A stretch of DNA of 64,000 nt, taken from the NCBI RefSeq assembly GCF_002933345.1, contig NZ_PDKR01000001.1:303680-367679 (forward strand), in the 5' to 3' direction. The stretch is from Candidatus Pantoea edessiphila. Its GTDB lineage: Bacteria; Pseudomonadota; Gammaproteobacteria; Enterobacterales; Enterobacteriaceae. The translations under genes were made by a program, and so were the position numbers. Of the stretch, positions 32,403 through 40,219 are shown piece by piece. The notes under the pieces were generated by a model. That model was not told the origin of the DNA. It made no database searches and worked only from the letters and a program-made list of their open reading frames with translations. Every line of letters starts with the position of its first letter. The stretch's first letter is position 1.

Positions 32403-34043
32403 ATGAATAAGATTTCATTTCCTGATTATAAATGCGATGTCTTAATTATAGGAAGCGGTGTTGCTGGTTTATCACTAGCATTACGTTTAGCAGATAATTA
32501 TAAAATTATAGTATTAACTAAATCAAAATTAAACGAAAGTTCAACTTTATATGCTCAAGGAGGTATAGCTGCAGTATTTGATAAAAAAGATAGCATCAAT
32601 TACCATATTAAAGATACTTTAATTTCTGGAAATGGTTTATGTGATAAAGAAGTAGTTTCATTTATTATTAAAAATGCGGAATCATGTATACATTGGTTAA
32701 TTAATAATGGGGTATCTTTTGATACTAATTCAACAAAGATAAAAAATAAAAGTTATCACCTTGCTAAAGAAGGAGGTCATAGTCACAGGCGTATTTTTCA
32801 TAATGCTGATTGTACAGGACGTGAAATAGAAAATACTTTAATAAAAAAAGTACTACAGCATAATAATATTAGTATTTTTGAATATTCCATCGCAATAGAT
32901 TTAATAACTTTCAAAAAGTTTAACTCACTTATTCCACGTCGAGCAGTAGGTGCTTGGGTATGGAATTGCAATAAAAAACAAATTGAAAGTTATCATGCTA
33001 AAGCAATTGTTTTAGCAACAGGAGGAGCATCAAGAGTATATCAATATACTACTAATCCTGAAATTGCTTCAGGAGATGGCATTGCTATAGCGTGGAGAGC
33101 AGGATGTCGTGTAGCTAATTTAGAATTTAATCAATTTCATCCTACTTGTTTATTATATACTCATGAAGAAGGACCTAATTTTTTATTAACTGAAGCATTA
33201 CGGGGTGAGGGTGCTTGGTTAGTACGTCCTGATCGATCTCGTTTTATGTTAAGTATTGATAAACGTGCTGAACTAGCTACGAGAGATATTGTATCAAGAG
33301 CTATTGATTACGAAATTAAAAATAATAATATTGATTGTGTATATTTAGACATAACTCATAAATCTGAACAATTCATTCGCACTCATTTTCCAATTATTTA
33401 TAATAAATTATTAAATTTTGGATTTGATTTAACGAAAGATATCATACCTGTAGTACCAGCAGCACATTATACTTGTGGAGGAGTAATAGTTGATAAATTA
33501 GGTCGTACTGATATAAATGGCCTATATGCAATTGGTGAAATAAGTTATACTGGTTTGCATGGTGCAAATCGTTTAGCTTCAAATTCTTTATTGGAATGTT
33601 TAGTTTATGCATGGTCAGCATCAAAAAGCTTAATGAAGACATTACCCAGTATTAATTACTTCGGTTCTTTGCCTGTATATGACAATAAAATAAATAATAA
33701 AAAATATCATTTAAATGTAAATGAATTAGAATTGAATAGTTATATAAGTAAGATTAGAAAATCTATGTGGAATCATGTTGGTATAGTGCGTAATATAAAA
33801 TCTCTCAAGCATGCAAAAAATGAAATAAATTTATTAAAAAAAGAAATAGATAAATATTATAATAATAATTACTTTTCTGAAAAATTATTAAAAATTAGAA
33901 ATATGTCACAAGTTGCTAAATTAATAATTCACTCAGCCATAAAAAGAAAAGAAAGTAGGGGTTTACATTATGTTCAGGAATATCCTGATTTATTATCTCG
34001 AGCAATACCAACAATTTTAATACCAAATAATTATAAAAAATGA
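32403..34043 (+). CDS. nadB: L-aspartate oxidase
   Basis: FAD enzyme that turns aspartate into iminoaspartate, the first step of de novo NAD synthesis. The FAD dinucleotide motif is IIGSGVAGLSLAL near residue 16; AQGGIAAVF, HSHRRIFHNADCTGREI, EFNQFHPTCL and GANRLASNSLLECLV are family signatures. Length 546 against 540. No nadR-type or other operator was seen. Together with nadK later in the window it shows that NAD(P) synthesis is retained. Confidence 0.97.
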   Translation: MNKISFPDYKCDVLIIGSGVAGLSLALRLADNYKIIVLTKSKLNESSTLYAQGGIAAVFDKKDSINYHIKDTLISGNGLCDKEVVSFIIKNAESCIHWLINNGVSFDTNSTKIKNKSYHLAKEGGHSHRRIFHNADCTGREIENTLIKKVLQHNNISIFEYSIAIDLITFKKFNSLIPRRAVGAWVWNCNKKQIESYHAKAIVLATGGASRVYQYTTNPEIASGDGIAIAWRAGCRVANLEFNQFHPTCLLYTHEEGPNFLLTEALRGEGAWLVRPDRSRFMLSIDKRAELATRDIVSRAIDYEIKNNNIDCVYLDITHKSEQFIRTHFPIIYNKLLNFGFDLTKDIIPVVPAAHYTCGGVIVDKLGRTDINGLYAIGEISYTGLHGANRLASNSLLECLVYAWSASKSLMKTLPSINYFGSLPVYDNKINNKKYHLNVNELELNSYISKIRKSMWNHVGIVRNIKSLKHAKNEINLLKKEIDKYYNNNYFSEKLLKIRNMSQVAKLIIHSAIKRKESRGLHYVQEYPDLLSRAIPTILIPNNYKK

Positions 34044-34186
34044 AAATTAAATACATAAAACTAAATAACAAAAAACATGTTTAACTAATTTAGTTATACT
34101 ATCTAATAGTATTTTACTTATAATATAAAATATTTATTTAGTATAACATTTTTATCTAATTCATTAGATTAAATTTGGTATTTTTA

Positions 34187-34861
34187 ATGAGTAAAATATT
34201 AACTTGGCGTAATTTATTAGCGAAAGAAAAAAAAGAATCTTATTTCATTAGGATATTAAATTTCATTTATAGTAAACGTTCTGCTGGTATAATAATTTAT
34301 CCATCACAGAGAGATGTATTTAATGCTTTTCGTTTAACTGAATTAAAAGACATTAAGGTTGTAATTTTAGGTCAAGATCCTTATTGTCGGCCAAATCAAG
34401 CTCATGGATTAGCATTTTCTGTATTTCCTAAATCTAAGATACCTCCTTCATTACAAAATATTTATAAAGAACTATTAAGAGATAGTTGTGATTTTAAAAA
34501 ACCAAATCACGGTTTCCTTGAAAGTTGGGCTAAACAAGGTATAATGTTACTTAACACTATATTGACAGTAGAATCGGGAAAAGCATATTCTCATGCAAAT
34601 ATTGGATGGGAAATTTTTACTGATAAAGTAATTAATATTATTAATCAAAATTGCGATAAGGTAGTTTTTTTGTTGTGGGGTGTTCATGCCCAAAATAAAA
34701 TTAATCTTATAAATATTCAACGTCATTATATATTAAAAGCACCACATCCCTCTCCCAAATCTGCTTATTTGGGATTTTTTGGTTGTGGACATTTTTCACA
34801 AACCAATAAGTTATTAATCGAATGTGGTAAGGATCCTATTGAATGGACACCAGTATTGTAA
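34187..34861 (+). CDS. ung: Uracil-DNA glycosylase
   Basis: Removes uracil from DNA, the first step of base excision repair of deaminated cytosine. Residue numbers match E. coli: Asp64 in GQDPY, Phe77 in GLAFS, Asn123 in LLNT and His187 in HPSP are all kept. The normally near-invariant GQDPYHGPGQAHG reads [13 protein letters not shown], with Cys67-Arg68 replacing His-Gly. I start at the ATG at 34187 (MSKILTW); a TTG 12 bases upstream is in frame but less like the family. 224 residues against 229. It converges on grpE across a strong hairpin. Confidence 0.95.
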   Translation: MSKILTWRNLLAKEKKESYFIRILNFIYSKRSAGIIIYPSQRDVFNAFRLTELKDIKVVILGQDPYCRPNQAHGLAFSVFPKSKIPPSLQNIYKELLRDSCDFKKPNHGFLESWAKQGIMLLNTILTVESGKAYSHANIGWEIFTDKVINIINQNCDKVVFLLWGVHAQNKINLINIQRHYILKAPHPSPKSAYLGFFGCGHFSQTNKLLIECGKDPIEWTPVL

Positions 34862-34877
34862 AGGTAATAACGTTTAT

Positions 34878-34909
34878 TTTATCACAACCGAATTATCGGT
34901 TGTGATAAA
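34878..34909. terminator. Terminator-like hairpin between convergent ung and grpE
   Basis: A perfect 14-bp inverted repeat, TTTATCACAACCGA (34878-34891) and its complement (34896-34909), with an ATTA loop. It sits 17 bases after the ung stop and 15 bases beyond the grpE stop. There is no long T-run on either side, so termination may be partial, but its placement suits a shared two-way terminator. Confidence 0.7.
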
Positions 34910-34923
34910 TGAAATAAAATAAA

Positions 34924-35550
34924 TTAGTCTTTTATTTTAGTTACAGAAACCATTGCTGGTCTTAAAAGACGACCATTTAGCATATATCCTCGTTGAATAA
35001 TTGATTCAACATAATTTGGAGAAATAGTTTCTGATTCCGTAATTAACATTGCTTGATGTATAACTGGATTAAAAGGGATATTAGTTTCATTTATTACTTT
35101 AACTCCAAATTTATACATTACGTTTAGCAATGATTTTAATGTTAACTCAATTCCTTGAATCATAGGTGTTACTAGATCATTTTCTTTGTTACTAGTTGTT
35201 TCTAAAGCACGTTCAAGGTTGTCAATAACTGGTAAAAGTTCAGTGGTGAATTTTTCTAATGCGAACTTATGGTTTTTTTCTATATCCATCTTTGTACGGC
35301 GACGAATATTTTCAATTTCAGCTTGGTTACGCATTTTCAAATCAAATATATTAGCTTGATATTGCGTTAATTTTTCTTGAAGTTTTACAATATGATCTTG
35401 TAGATTACTTTCAATTGATGGCTCAGATTCAATTGGTATTTCATGGTGAGTTGAAGGTTCAGATTTAATTGATGATTCAGATTCAACTGACAGTTTGTTT
35501 TGGTTAATTGATGAGCTATTACTATTTATATCTTGTTCTTTGTTTTCCAT
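34924..35550 (-). CDS. grpE: GrpE, nucleotide exchange factor of DnaK
   Basis: Cytosolic co-chaperone that releases ADP from DnaK. A long coiled-coil (about residues 50-95, [16 protein letters not shown] and onward) leads to the beta-domain ending [19 protein letters not shown], the family signature. The start at 35550 (MENKEQDIN) has a GGA six bases ahead; an upstream start would add MKYGIK. The first 45 residues are Ser/Glu-rich with loose repeats of a (I/V)(E/K)SEPS unit. Length 208 against 197. No sigma-32-type promoter was identified. Confidence 0.96.
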   Translation of the reverse strand: MENKEQDINSNSSSINQNKLSVESESSIKSEPSTHHEIPIESEPSIESNLQDHIVKLQEKLTQYQANIFDLKMRNQAEIENIRRRTKMDIEKNHKFALEKFTTELLPVIDNLERALETTSNKENDLVTPMIQGIELTLKSLLNVMYKFGVKVINETNIPFNPVIHQAMLITESETISPNYVESIIQRGYMLNGRLLRPAMVSVTKIKD

Positions 35551-35673
35551 TTTTATTCCGTATTTCATAAATTCATTTTATTTATTAGTTAGCTTATTAT
35601 AAAGATCAATTTAACTGTTTCAAGATAATTCATCATAGTTTCTATTTTAAGTTGATTGAGGATTATTTGATAT

Positions 35674-36555
35674 ATGAAAAAATACTTCAATTGTATTGGT
35701 ATTGTAGGCTATCTACATCCTCATAGTATGATTTCTACACATAAAACACTTTGGCAATGGTTAACTAAAAAAGGATATCTCGTATTAGTTGAAAATAAGA
35801 TTGCGCAAAAAATTGCAATCAATAATATTAAAAGAAAAATAACTCTCACTACAATTGGTAAGAAAGCGGATTTAGCTATTGTTGTAGGTGGAGATGGTAA
35901 TATGCTAGGAGCAGCACGTGTATTAGCACAATACGATATTAAAGTTATAGGAATTAACAGAGGTAATCTTGGATTTTTAACTGATCTTGATCCTAGCAAT
36001 GCTTTATTTCAATTGAGTGAAGTACTAAAAGGAAATTATTTTATAGAAAATCGTTTTTTATTAGAGGCTCAAATAGAAAAAAAAAGCTGTTGTAAACATA
36101 TTGGATTGGCTATGAATGAAGTAGTTTTACATTCTGGATTAATAGCTCATATGATTGAATTTGAAGTTTATATTGATGAAGTTTTCGCTTTTGCACAAAG
36201 ATCAGATGGATTAATTATTTCGACACCTACTGGATCAACTGCTTATTCTTTATCAGCTGGTGGTCCAATTTTAACACCTTCTTTAGAAGCAATTTCTTTG
36301 GTACCGATGTTTCCGCATACTTTATCTATACGTCCTTTAGTTATTAATAGTAACAGTACAATCAGAGTACGTTTTCGTCATTTCCACAGTAACATTCAAA
36401 TTAGTTTCGATAGCCAAATCATATCTTCGATAAAAGAAGGAGAGGATATAATAGTATTTCGTAGTAAAAATAATCTTAATCTTATTCATCCAAATGATTA
36501 TTGCTATTTTAACACATTAAACTCTAAACTGGGTTGGGCTAAAAAACTTTTTTAG
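35674..36555 (+). CDS. nadK: NAD kinase
   Basis: Phosphorylates NAD to NADP. The catalytic [11 protein letters not shown] motif, [17 protein letters not shown] and [22 protein letters not shown] are all present. Length 293 against 292. It diverges from grpE with 123 bases between the starts, the same pairing as in E. coli. recN, the next gene in E. coli, is missing. Confidence 0.97.
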   Translation: MKKYFNCIGIVGYLHPHSMISTHKTLWQWLTKKGYLVLVENKIAQKIAINNIKRKITLTTIGKKADLAIVVGGDGNMLGAARVLAQYDIKVIGINRGNLGFLTDLDPSNALFQLSEVLKGNYFIENRFLLEAQIEKKSCCKHIGLAMNEVVLHSGLIAHMIEFEVYIDEVFAFAQRSDGLIISTPTGSTAYSLSAGGPILTPSLEAISLVPMFPHTLSIRPLVINSNSTIRVRFRHFHSNIQISFDSQIISSIKEGEDIIVFRSKNNLNLIHPNDYCYFNTLNSKLGWAKKLF

Positions 36556-36873
36556 AAAATTAATAAATCATTTAATAATTAAATTAATTAAAACTTAGTA
36601 GATTATTTTAATAAAAAATCAATATTCATTTTACTTGATAAATATTATTTATTATGATAATTAGTTTATATGATAAATTATTATAATTTTTGAATTATAT
36701 TTATTTGTTAAAATCTTCAAAAAAATAGATATAATCTGAATTTAGTTTATTTAGATAGATTATATTTTTCTAATTAATATTGAATATTTTAATTAATTTG
36801 TTTTTATATTTTAATAATTAAATATATAATAAGAATGAGAGTTTGATTTTAATTTATAAAAGGGTAATTTTTT
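36556..36873. other. 318-base spacer at the lost recN position
   Basis: Lies between nadK and bamE, where E. coli has recN. No open frame is supported. A 9-bp inverted repeat, ATATAATCT (36729-36737) and AGATTATAT (36757-36765) followed by TTTT, could be a weak terminator for nadK. The rest is AT-rich and presumably includes the bamE promoter. Confidence 0.55.
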
Positions 36874-37257
36874 ATGATTAGTAAAAAACTATTTATTACT
36901 TTATTGTCGACATTGGTTTTAATACTTACAGGTTGCTCTGATAGTATGGCTGAAATAATTCGTCATCCAGATGTAAATCAAGGCAACTATCTAGCAACCA
37001 GTGATATTAATAAAATTCACCTAGGTATGACAAAAAAACAAGTAATTAAAACAATTGGTACACCATTAATAGAATATTCTTTTAGTGATAAAGAATGGTA
37101 TTATGTATTTAGCAAAGAAATAAAAGGTAATAAATTACAACAACAAACACTAACGCTTAGTTTTAATAACAAGGGTATTTTAATATATATATTAAATTTA
37201 TATAAAGACAAAAAATTACATGTCCTTTTTAGAGATAGTTTTTTACTATTTAATTAA
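36874..37257 (+). CDS. bamE: Outer-membrane assembly lipoprotein BamE (SmpA)
   Basis: Small lipoprotein of the BAM complex. The signal peptide ends in LILTGC with lipidated Cys21. The SmpA/OmlA fold is recognisable from IHLGMTKKQVIKTIGTPL and WYYVF. Length 127 against 113, with a drifted, longer C-terminus. An AGGG ribosome site precedes the ATG. It converges on ratB with ten bases between stops, as in E. coli. With BamB here, two of the BAM accessory lipoproteins are kept. Confidence 0.93.
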   Translation: MISKKLFITLLSTLVLILTGCSDSMAEIIRHPDVNQGNYLATSDINKIHLGMTKKQVIKTIGTPLIEYSFSDKEWYYVFSKEIKGNKLQQQTLTLSFNNKGILIYILNLYKDKKLHVLFRDSFLLFN

Positions 37258-37267
37258 ATTTTTTGTT

Positions 37268-37567
37268 TTATTTCCTTTTTGCAAAATTTTTTATTCGTTG
37301 ACGACGTAGCTCCATGGGACTTAAAAATAATGAACGATAGATTTCTATCCTATCACCTTCTTTTACTAAAGTTTCCAATTCAACTAATTTTCCATGAATA
37401 CCAACCTTATTAGAGCAGAGGTTTATTTCTTTATGTAATTGCAATATTCCTGATTTTTCAATTAGTTGTTTTACCGTAGTGTAATTATTGTTTAATGCAA
37501 TATAAAAATGATAGCATTTTCGAGGAAAAGCATAAACTAATTCTACAGAAATATTTGAATCGTACAT
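37268..37567 (-). CDS. ratB: RatB family protein (ubiquitin-like RnfH fold)
   Basis: Small conserved protein of unknown biochemical role, in E. coli the partner gene of ratA. The NKVGIHGKLVELETLVKEGDRIEIYRSL segment and the terminal PMELRRQR match E. coli RatB closely. I use the ATG at 37567, preceded by AAAGG; an in-frame TTG six bases upstream is less likely. About 99 residues against 96. ratA, which lies between ratB and smpB in E. coli, is absent; 185 bases separate ratB and smpB. Confidence 0.9.
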   Translation of the reverse strand: MYDSNISVELVYAFPRKCYHFYIALNNNYTTVKQLIEKSGILQLHKEINLCSNKVGIHGKLVELETLVKEGDRIEIYRSLFLSPMELRRQRIKNFAKRK

Positions 37568-37752
37568 TATCAACCTTTTAAAATAAATTACTAATATTTA
37601 ATTATGATAAAATATATAAATTATAGATCCGAGTAATAAGTAAAAAAATAAGGTATTTTAAATATTAATTACTAATTTTAACATATAATTGTTTTGTTAT
37701 TACAGGTTTTTACCAAAAAAAATGAATTAATTTAAAGTTTGTTTAATAAATA

Positions 37753-38244
37753 ATGAAAAAAAAGTCGCAGATAATTAATTCTAACATTATTACAAAAAAC
37801 AAAAGTGCTTACTTCGAATATTTTATTGAAAGAGAATTTGAAGCTGGTTTAGTATTATATGGATGGGAAGTAAAATCATTAAGAGCTGGAAAAATTAATA
37901 TTAGTGATAGTTATATTTCAATATCTAATGAAGAAGCATATTTATCAGGTTCTATATTTAATCCTTTAATATTTGTTTCTAATAATTATTCATGTAATCC
38001 AAAAAGAAACAGAAAGTTATTATTAAATAAATCTGAAATTAATTTTTTGAATTATAATAAAAAACAAAAAGGTTATACTATAATTGCATTAATGATGTAC
38101 TGGAAAAATGCTTGGTGCAAAATAAAAATAGGTCTTTGTAAAGGCAAAAAAAAATATAATAAACTTAATGAAATTAAAGAGCGTGAATGGAAAATCAATA
38201 AGGCAAGAATTTTAAAAAACAAGACAGTTGCGATGAAACACTAG
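37753..38244 (+). CDS. smpB: SsrA-binding protein SmpB
   Basis: Carries tmRNA to stalled ribosomes for trans-translation. The beta-barrel core is recognisable from EYFIEREFEAGLVLYGWEVKSLR, RKLLLN, YWKNAWCKIKIGLCKGKKKY and EREW. Length 163 against 160. The basic C-terminal tail (NKARILKNK), which mimics codon-anticodon pairing in the ribosome, is present. ssrA follows 51 bases downstream, keeping both parts of the system side by side. Confidence 0.96.
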   Translation: MKKKSQIINSNIITKNKSAYFEYFIEREFEAGLVLYGWEVKSLRAGKINISDSYISISNEEAYLSGSIFNPLIFVSNNYSCNPKRNRKLLLNKSEINFLNYNKKQKGYTIIALMMYWKNAWCKIKIGLCKGKKKYNKLNEIKEREWKINKARILKNKTVAMKH

Positions 38245-38260
38245 ATTAGTACATATATTT

Positions 38261-38289
38261 TTGCTAGTATTGAAAATTAAAGAAATAGT
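38261..38289 (+). promoter_or_regulatory. Probable sigma-70 promoter of ssrA
   Basis: TTGCTA (38261-38266), a 17-base spacer and AATAGT (38284-38289) lie so that the first base of tmRNA (38296) is seven bases after the -10 box. The geometry is ideal although both boxes differ from consensus and the region is AT-rich. Confidence 0.5.
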
Positions 38290-38295
38290 GAAGTG

Positions 38296-38663
38296 GGGGC
38301 TGATTTTGGATTTGACGAAATTTTCGAAATCTGAAGTGCATGTCGAGGTACGGTTGGCCTCGCAAAAAACCGTAAAAAAATAGTAGCAAACGATAAAAAC
38401 TACGCTTTAGCAGCCTAATAATCTGTTCAAAGCCCTTTCTTTCTAGTTTTCTCTTGCATTAGATAAATAAGAAAGGTCAATCTTAAAGAGATCGCACTAA
38501 TCAAGAACACCTAAAACTGATAAGTGTTAAAATTAAAATTAGGTTAGTTTGATAAAATAGTGTCTAATTCTATTTGTCAAATAAATTAAAAAGATAGACT
38601 AAGCATGTAGTACTTAAGATGTAGAAATTTCGGACGCGGGTTCGAATCCCGCCAGCTCCACCA
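38296..38663 (+). ncRNA. ssrA: tmRNA (SsrA)
   Basis: The 5' end GGGGCTGATTTTGGATTTGA and the 3' end GACGCGGGTTCGAATCCCGC with CAGCTCCACCA form the tRNA-like domain and match E. coli tmRNA. CCA is encoded. The reading frame resumes at GCA 38386 and gives the tag ANDKNYALAA with a stop at 38416; E. coli has ANDENYALAA, so one Glu is replaced by Lys. Length about 368, close to 363. Stretches between conserved blocks are much more AT-rich than in E. coli. It acts with SmpB, encoded just upstream. Confidence 0.97.
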
Positions 38664-38972
38664 ATTTATTATGAATTTTTATTTATAGTTTCTATTATAA
38701 ATAAGAGCAGTTATTATTTATTCAAAAAAACATAAATATTCCATTTTAATAAACCGTCATTTAGCATTAACATGATAATACTAATCATAAAAGATATTTT
38801 GAATTGTTTTAATTGAACCATACTTAATATGTAATATAACATACTTGTTATTTAAGCAATTATTAAATAAATTTATTTAATTGATTTTTTGTAATTTACT
38901 TCATTCAAATAATATTATATTGTCTAAACTTAATTTATTATATTAATTATCAAATCGGGAGAGGGAACTAAA
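38664..38972. other. 309-base spacer between ssrA and the elaB-like gene
   Basis: A 9-bp stem, TTATTTATA (38679-38687) with TATAAATAA (38696-38704), just after ssrA could be a weak terminator, but there is no T-run. No gene or RNA is visible in the rest. No integrase or attachment-site relic occurs although ssrA is a common insertion site. Confidence 0.5.
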
Positions 38973-39287
38973 ATGTCCAATCAAATCGAAAAATATAATA
39001 ATATTAATATAAATAAAAATATGAAAGAACTAACAAATTCACTAAAAAATTTGTTAAAATCTTACGGAAGCGAGTCAAAGGATAATGTTGTTAATGCCCG
39101 TAATCATGCAGAAGTGATTATAAAAAAAACTAGAAATAAAATAATAAATAATGATAATGATTTTTATACAAAAAACAATTTAGTTAATCAAATAGATAAC
39201 TATCTTCATGAAAAACCATGGCACGGTGTAAGTATGGGTGCTACAGCTGGAATTATATTAAGTATGTTATTATTCTCAAAACGTTAA
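38973..39287 (+). CDS. elaB: ElaB/YqjD/DUF883 family tail-anchored membrane protein
   Basis: 104 residues: a hydrophilic helical N-terminal part, then NQIDNYLHEKPWHGVSMGATAGIILSMLL and a basic end FSKR. The HEKPW motif followed by a Gly-containing single C-terminal membrane helix is the hallmark of E. coli ElaB, YqjD and YgaM, which sit in the inner membrane and bind stationary-phase ribosomes. AGAGGGAAC is a strong ribosome site. ElaB is the best match by the start MSNQ and by length, but the paralogues are close. It is not next to ssrA in E. coli. A strong terminator follows. Confidence 0.88.
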   Translation: MSNQIEKYNNININKNMKELTNSLKNLLKSYGSESKDNVVNARNHAEVIIKKTRNKIINNDNDFYTKNNLVNQIDNYLHEKPWHGVSMGATAGIILSMLLFSKR

Positions 39288-39310
39288 TTATAATATTCTA
39301 AAAAAGTTCA

Positions 39311-39340
39311 TTAAAGCCTCGCATTTGCGAGGCTTTTTAT
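39311..39340 (+). terminator. Intrinsic terminator after the elaB-like gene
   Basis: AAAGCCTCGC pairs with GCGAGGCTTT around an ATTT loop (39313-39336) and is followed by T residues to 39339. It is the most GC-rich hairpin in an otherwise AT-rich region and lies 26 bases after the stop codon, a textbook Rho-independent terminator. Confidence 0.92.
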
Positions 39341-39454
39341 AAAAAAATATTCTAAATAATAAAATAAAGATTTTTTATCTAAGAAAATCATATAATACTT
39401 AGCTTTTTTCTAGTTTAATTAAGAGATAAATTATAGACCAAAGATATAATCTTC

Positions 39455-39483
39455 TTGACCTATAAAACTACCACATCTAGTAT
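39455..39483 (+). promoter_or_regulatory. Probable sigma-70 promoter of nrdHIEF
   Basis: TTGACC (39455-39460), exactly 17 bases, then TAGTAT (39478-39483), about 100 bases before nrdH. The TTGAC core and spacing make it better than chance here. I saw no convincing Fur or NrdR box around it; an ATCTAGT direct repeat overlaps the -10 region. Confidence 0.55.
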
Positions 39484-39582
39484 CTAGTGATGAAACATGA
39501 TCATACTATTTTAATTAAGAATAAAATAGTAAATTTTAGTTATTAAAAATTATCAAGGATAAAATAAAGAGAAAAATTAATT

Positions 39583-39804
39583 ATGAGTATTACTGTATAT
39601 ATTAAAAATAACTGCATTCAATGCAACGCAACAAAAAATGCTTTAAATCTTAAAGGGATAAATTATAGATTAATTGATCTTGACATCAAACCAGAAGTTA
39701 TTGAAAATTTAAAATATCTTGGATATCATCAAATTCCTATTGTTATAACAGATAACGATCATTGGAGTGGATTTCGTCCAGATAAAATTGCCAATTTATA
39801 TTAA
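39583..39804 (+). CDS. nrdH: Glutaredoxin-like NrdH, electron donor to NrdEF
   Basis: 73-residue thioredoxin-fold redoxin that reduces class Ib ribonucleotide reductase. Active site CIQC (residues 12-15), the cis-proline of HQIPIV, and the WSGFRPDKI end that separates NrdH from true glutaredoxins are all visible. It heads nrdH-nrdI-nrdE-nrdF, the E. coli order, with 25 bases to nrdI. Confidence 0.96.
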   Translation: MSITVYIKNNCIQCNATKNALNLKGINYRLIDLDIKPEVIENLKYLGYHQIPIVITDNDHWSGFRPDKIANLY

Positions 39805-39829
39805 CTAAATAATGTCATAGGATAATAAA

Positions 39830-40219
39830 ATGTTACCACTGGTTTATTTTTCCAGCCAGTCGGAAAATACATATCGATTTGTTACTTGCTTAAACTTACC
39901 GGCTGATAGAATACCATTAGATATAAAACAAAAGTTAAAAATACAAACACCCTATATTTTGTTAGTACCAAGTTATGGAGGTGGTAGCAGTCAAGGTGCT
40001 GTTCCTAAACAAGTGATACAGTTTCTTAATGATTCATCAAATCGAAATGGTATTCGTGGAGTAATAGCTGCTGGCAACCGTAATTTTGGTAAAGGTTATT
40101 GTTTAGCTGGAGATATAATTGCTAAAAAATGTCATGTTCCTTATCTCTATAGATTTGAGTTAATGGGTACCCCTAACGATATTGCTAATGTAAAAGCAGG
40201 AGTAACACAATTTTGGTAA
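39830..40219 (+). CDS. nrdI: NrdI flavodoxin-like protein
   Basis: Flavoprotein that supplies the oxidant for assembling the dimanganese-tyrosyl radical cofactor of Nrd[15 protein letters not shown] at the start binds [32 protein letters not shown] and [12 protein letters not shown] are family signatures. Length 129 against 136, because it ends at TQFW, where the nrdE start overlaps it by seven bases. AGGA precedes the ATG. Confidence 0.96.
   Translation: MLPLVYFSSQSENTYRFVTCLNLPADRIPLDIKQKLKIQTPYILLVPSYGGGSSQGAVPKQVIQFLNDSSNRNGIRGVIAAGNRNFGKGYCLAGDIIAKKCHVPYLYRFELMGTPNDIANVKAGVTQFW

Noticed and set aside
39461..39495. Possible NrdR or Fur box near the nrdHIEF promoter (ATCTAGT repeated)
   Set aside because: It is a direct repeat rather than the palindromic NrdR box pair, and no second box at the expected spacing was found.
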